Assembly: GCA_017161665.1 (NCBI GenBank)
Contig: JADFCT010000162.1
Coordinates: forward strand, 1-8,300
Direction of reading: 5' to 3'
Length of the DNA: 8,300 bases
Origin: Candidatus Sumerlaeota bacterium
GTDB taxonomy: Bacteria; Sumerlaeota; Sumerlaeia; JADFCT01
In this document: positions 5,633 to 8,300 of the stretch, one piece after another
Position numbering within the stretch: the first letter of the stretch is position 1
How the letters are laid out: each line of letters starts with the position of its first letter
Made by a program: the position numbers and the translations under genes
The notes under the pieces: model-generated
The model's input: the letters and a program-made list of their open reading frames with translations, nothing else
What the model was told of the DNA's origin: nothing
Database searches by the model: none

Positions 5633-7939
5633 CTATGCCTGGATAGCCAGTTTGGCTCTGCCGGAACTCAACCCGATCACACCGTTGATGTCCATAATCA
5701 GTCCCACATGGCCGTCGCCGAGGATGCTGGCGCCCGCAATGCCACGATGGTTGGAGAAACGGTCGCCCAGGCTCTTGATGACAATCTGTTGCTGTCCCAG
5801 GAGGTCATCGACCATGACACAGGCGCTTTGCCCCCCTTCTTCGACCACAATCACCAACGCCTCGTCCACCGATTGCAAGGCATCGTGGATGCTAAAGAGG
5901 CGATGCGTTCGGATGAGCGGGATCAGGGAACCGCGCACATTAATCATTTCGCCGCGGTTCTTCACGGTCACAACCTGTTCCTTCTCCGGACGCAGGGATT
6001 CGCGAATCGACGTGGTGGGAATAATGTACTTCTCCTGGCCCACCATCACGATCATGCCGTCGATGATGGCCAACGTCAGCGGGAGGCGGATCGAGATACG
6101 CGAACCGACGCCTTCCTGAGACCACACATCAATCCGGCCACGCAACTTTTCGATGTTTCGCTTCACCACGTCCATACCCACGCCGCGGCCCGAAATATCC
6201 GTCACCTTATCGGCCGTGGAGAAACCGGGGGCGAAAATCATCATGTGTAATTGGTCGTCCGTCACCAGTTCATTCGGCCCCAGCAGACCGTTCGCGATCG
6301 CCTTGGCGCGAATCTTTTTACAATTCAACCCCCGCCCGTCGTCCTCGATTTCGATGACAATCGATTCTCCCTGGTGGAAGGCGTTCAGTTTGATCCGGCC
6401 GACGGGGGGTTTGGTTGTCTTTGCCCGTTCCTCCGGCGACTCAATCCCGTGATCGACACTGTTTCGAACGAGGTGAATGAGGGGATCGCCAATCTGTTCG
6501 ATCACCGTCTTGTCCAATTCGGTTTCCTCACCCTGAAGGATGAGGTCCACATTCTTGTTGGCTTTGCGGCTGACGTCGCGCACCAGACGGTTCATTTTCT
6601 GGAAGGTCTGACGGATCGGCATCATGCGCAGGGCCATCACGCGATCCTGCATGTCTTTGGTCAACTTGGACAGCAACAGAATGTCCCGTGTCAGATTTTG
6701 GTCATTCAGTTCCCGTACCATTTGATTCTGGTCCACCAGGGACTGGGCGATGACCAACTCACCCACCAGGTTGACCAGCGCGTCCAGTTTGGAAATATCG
6801 ACCTTCACAGCCCCCGAAACGGCCGGTTTGGCCCCTGCCCTGGCTTTTTGCTGGGCAAGGGCTTCGCTGACGTCCTGTTCCGATACCGCCCCCGTTTTGA
6901 CCAGAATCTCACCCAGAGGGGCGTCCTGCAAATCCAACGCCTCATCAATCTGCTCAGACGTCACCCGGCCTTCCTCAACCAGCATTTCCCCCAGTCGTGG
7001 CGACGGATTTTTGGGCTTCGGCGCTTTTCCTGCCAGTGTGTTTCGCAATTGAGACAAAATGGAGTCCACGCCGATGATGGGCCATTCCGCCACCGTCTTG
7101 CCGGAGGCGGCTTCACAACACAGTGACAGTTTTTCTGTCAGTTGTTTCAGGATGTCGATGCTCTGCAAGACCAGATCAATAATGCTGGAAGTGACCACCA
7201 GCTGCCCCTTGCGGGCCCGGTCCAAAAGCGTTTCCGTCTCATGGGCCACCTGATTGATTTCCGTAACGCCCAGAAAGCCCGCGCCGCCCTTCATGCTGTG
7301 AACGGGCCGGAAAATGTCATTAATCAGGTCCTTATCCTCAGGATTGTCTTCCAAGTCGATCAGGCTCTGCTCAACGGCTTCCAGATGTTCCAGGCTCTCG
7401 AAGACAAATTCCGAGATGATTTCCTGATCTTCCAGCGGTACCGGGCCGGGGGACTGGCCGATGTTGGCGACGGTGAAGGATTCGATCGCCTTCTGCGCTT
7501 CCGCGGCGGCCGCCAGTTCCGCCAGCGCCGCGTTCAGCCCCTCGATCCCCTCCGGGTCTTCCGGCGCCGCGTCGCCACTGTTCGTAAACGGCGGCAGCCC
7601 TCCGAGGACCAGCATCGTGTTCACGGCCTCCGGGGCCGCGTCGGGAAGGTCCGGCGCCCCTTCCCCCGATCCGCCCCACGCGCGCATGTGATCCACTGTC
7701 GCGCGGGTCGCCGCATACGCTTCGCCCGGTTTGTCACAATCATCCAACATGATTTTAGAATAAAGTTCGTCCAGCCCCTGTCCGATGGCTTCCAATAAGG
7801 CGGAGTCGCACGAGCGACCGAAATCACGTAATTGCCCTGCCGTTTCGGTGATCCGAAGGATCTGCGCCAGGTCGGAGAACCGTTCGTCCAACGTAGCCAG
7901 GCAATCGTCCAAGGTGTCCACCAAGGATTTATAATCCAT
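5633..7939 (-). CDS. cheA: CheA, chemotaxis sensor histidine kinase with GspE-N/MshEN-like repeats
   Basis: This 768-residue cytoplasmic kinase controls the pathway. In order: residues 1-90 are helical and acidic with no known motif; 90-170 is an Ala/Pro/Gly/Glu-rich linker; 172-275 is the P1 HPt domain with phospho-acceptor His214 in VHSMKGGAGFLG. Residues 315-338 and 341-364 are two tandem repeats beginning RLGEMLVEEG and PLGEILVKTG. P3 dimerisation spans about 377-445. The P4 ATPase has the N box HLVRNSVDHGIE (489-500), G1 DDGRGL (533-538) and G2 GRGVGMDVV (584-592). The P5 CheW-like domain covers 626-768. A typical P2 CheY-docking domain is not recognisable; the repeats sit in that region. 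The ATG has AGGGAG at 7950-7955 (10 nt) and an in-frame TAG three codons upstream, so the start is secure. It is the first che gene of the operon. Confidence 0.98.
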   Translation of the reverse strand: MDYKSLVDTLDDCLATLDERFSDLAQILRITETAGQLRDFGRSCDSALLEAIGQGLDELYSKIMLDDCDKPGEAYAATRATVDHMRAWGGSGEGAPDLPDAAPEAVNTMLVLGGLPPFTNSGDAAPEDPEGIEGLNAALAELAAAAEAQKAIESFTVANIGQSPGPVPLEDQEIISEFVFESLEHLEAVEQSLIDLEDNPEDKDLINDIFRPVHSMKGGAGFLGVTEINQVAHETETLLDRARKGQLVVTSSIIDLVLQSIDILKQLTEKLSLCCEAASGKTVAEWPIIGVDSILSQLRNTLAGKAPKPKNPSPRLGEMLVEEGRVTSEQIDEALDLQDAPLGEILVKTGAVSEQDVSEALAQQKARAGAKPAVSGAVKVDISKLDALVNLVGELVIAQSLVDQNQMVRELNDQNLTRDILLLSKLTKDMQDRVMALRMMPIRQTFQKMNRLVRDVSRKANKNVDLILQGEETELDKTVIEQIGDPLIHLVRNSVDHGIESPEERAKTTKPPVGRIKLNAFHQGESIVIEIEDDGRGLNCKKIRAKAIANGLLGPNELVTDDQLHMMIFAPGFSTADKVTDISGRGVGMDVVKRNIEKLRGRIDVWSQEGVGSRISIRLPLTLAIIDGMIVMVGQEKYIIPTTSIRESLRPEKEQVVTVKNRGEMINVRGSLIPLIRTHRLFSIHDALQSVDEALVIVVEEGGQSACVMVDDLLGQQQIVIKSLGDRFSNHRGIAGASILGDGHVGLIMDINGVIGLSSGRAKLAIQA
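6848..6997 (-). other. Tandem GspE-N/MshEN-like repeats encoded within cheA
   Basis: Residues 315-338 and 341-364 are two 24-residue units sharing the pattern (R/P)LGE-x-LV-xx-G, a hydrophobic residue, a short acidic helix and ending in LxxQ or LxxQQ. This is the pattern of the N-terminal domain of type II secretion/type IV pilus ATPases (GspE, MshE), where the paired motifs of MshE bind c-di-GMP. Here the spacer is 2 residues rather than 5, and Pro replaces Arg at the start of the second unit, so ligand binding cannot be assumed. Confidence 0.7.
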
Positions 7940-8104
7940 AGGTTCCTATCTCCCTGCCCCCGAGTTGAGTGGGAAACACTATTAAGTTCAATCGTTCCGG
8001 TCTTTAGAGGAATCACATCCGGGCGTTCGATCCGCCCCGTCTGCCCCCCCCAAGTCGTCAAAAGCGCGCCGACAGCAATACATCCCCGGCCTCTGCCCTT
8101 TTAA

Positions 8105-8131
8105 CTATCGGTTGTTTCTTCATATTACTTA
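8105..8131 (-). promoter_or_regulatory. Sigma-28 (FliA/SigD)-like promoter candidate for cheA operon
   Basis: On the minus strand TAAG (8128-8131), a 15-nt spacer and ACCGATAG (8105-8112) resemble the flagellar/chemotaxis sigma consensus TAAA-N15-GCCGATAA. The core CCGATA is intact and the spacing exact; the -35 differs at one of four bases. Transcription would start near 8097, giving a leader of roughly 155-160 nt. Chemotaxis operons are common sigma-28 targets, which supports the call, but it rests on one sequence. Confidence 0.4.
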
Positions 8132-8149
8132 ACAATCAATTATCCGCAA
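8122..8149 (-). promoter_or_regulatory. Sigma-70-like promoter candidate upstream of cheA
   Basis: TTGCGG (8144-8149) and TAATAT (8122-8127) on the minus strand are separated by 16 nt in a locally AT-rich stretch. The -10 box matches five of six bases, the -35 four of six. It overlaps the sigma-28-like candidate, so at most one may be the main promoter. Confidence 0.25.
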
Positions 8150-8194
8150 AAAGGCGATCGCTCAATAAAAAATGGCGAGGAACCCCTATTGAGC
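8148..8194 (-). terminator. Possible weak terminator of the upstream gene
   Basis: TATTGAGC (8187-8194) and GCTCAATA (8160-8167) form a perfect 8-bp inverted repeat with a 19-nt loop. It begins 28 bp after the upstream gene's stop. On the minus strand it is followed, after seven bases, by TTTTT (8148-8152). The AT-rich stem, large loop and displaced U-tract make this a poor intrinsic terminator; it could instead be an operator for a dimeric regulator of the cheA promoter just beside it. Confidence 0.25.
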
Positions 8195-8222
8195 CCAAAG
8201 GGAGGGAGGTTTTAGTCCCATT

Positions 8223-8300
8223 TCAGGTTTCGGCATACATATCCGCCGGCCGTAATTCGTCCCACGGTCCCTGCGCGTGCAGGCTTTCGCGCACATGAAA
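8223..8300 (-). CDS. C-terminal end of an unidentified upstream gene (partial)
   Basis: Reading in from the window edge on the minus strand, one frame gives 25 residues, beginning FHVRESLHAQ and ending RPADMYAET, before a TGA at 8223-8225. The other two frames are richer in Cys, Arg and Pro and look less protein-like. The piece is too short to name a family. It has the same orientation as cheA, 283 bp upstream. The call depends on the frame continuing beyond base 8300. Confidence 0.45.
   Translation of the reverse strand, partial: FHVRESLHAQGPWDELRPADMYAET

Larger units (their letters stand above)
7940..8222 (-). other. Upstream non-coding region and leader of the che operon
   Basis: This 283-bp stretch lies between the stop of an upstream gene and cheA. 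Read toward cheA it holds an inverted repeat (8160-8194) with a following T5, overlapping sigma-70-like and sigma-28-like promoter candidates (8105-8149), a potential 31-codon leader ORF (8083-7988), a run of eight G (8044-8051), a small GGGCG/CGCCC inverted repeat (8021-8037), and the cheA ribosome binding site AGGGAG (7950-7955). No known riboswitch or RNA gene is recognised. Confidence 0.5.

Noticed and set aside
6251..7126. 291-codon plus-strand frame inside cheA
   Set aside because: It is antisense to the P1-to-P4 part of CheA, with composition typical of a shadow frame.
7621..8061. 146-codon minus-strand frame spanning the leader and the start of cheA
   Set aside because: It overlaps cheA out of frame, is Trp- and Arg-rich after the overlap begins, and would need a TTG start without a ribosome binding site. 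The cheA start with AGGGAG is much better.
8154..8161. GCGATCGC palindrome
   Set aside because: It is a single 8-bp palindrome with no second copy noticed in the window and no link to a known repeat family.
1..8300. Mobile element, CRISPR array, tRNA, rRNA or defence system
   Set aside because: No transposase, integrase, regularly spaced repeats or structured RNA gene was seen. The window is fully explained by chemotaxis genes, two enzymes and short gaps.

Overview
The window holds a chemotaxis operon read entirely on the minus strand, so transcription runs from high to low coordinates. Seven genes lie head to tail: cheA (7939-5633), cheW (5605-5096), cheR (5016-4129), cheD (4083-3580), cheB (3429-2308), an L-fucose isomerase-family protein (2269-788) and a PHP-domain phosphoesterase (746 to beyond base 1). 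The tail of an unidentified upstream gene (8300-8223) enters the window on the same strand. All long plus-strand open frames are antisense shadows. The sequence is moderately GC-rich with classical Shine-Dalgarno sites, so it is bacterial. A phylum cannot be fixed: the gene set and the CheA architecture would fit a deltaproteobacterium-like lineage, a PVC-group bacterium or a related uncultured lineage.

The five che products form the core of a receptor-kinase array. CheA phosphorylates itself, CheW couples it to receptors, CheR methylates and CheB demethylates or deamidates the receptors, and CheD is a receptor deamidase-family adaptor. No receptor, CheY, CheC or CheX gene is visible. The kinase is unusual. 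Its canonical CheY-binding P2 domain is not recognisable, and two tandem GspE/MshE N-terminal-like repeats sit between P1 and P3. About 170 extra residues precede P1. CheD is also unusual: the catalytic Cys position is Gly and the catalytic Thr position is Lys, while the catalytic His is kept.

The 283-bp region upstream of cheA carries a sigma-28 (FliA/SigD)-like promoter candidate, an overlapping sigma-70-like candidate, an inverted repeat that may end the upstream transcript, and a leader with an 8-G run inside a 31-codon potential leader ORF. Downstream of cheB the operon continues into two metabolic-type genes. Each of those two intergenic gaps (38 and 41 bp) is occupied by a strong inverted repeat that starts at the preceding stop codon. 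Neither is followed by a U-tract, so they look like processing, stability or translational-control hairpins rather than terminators.

The two best leads are the apparently catalytically dead CheD and the GspE-N/MshEN-like repeats in CheA. The rest is a fairly conventional chemotaxis cluster.
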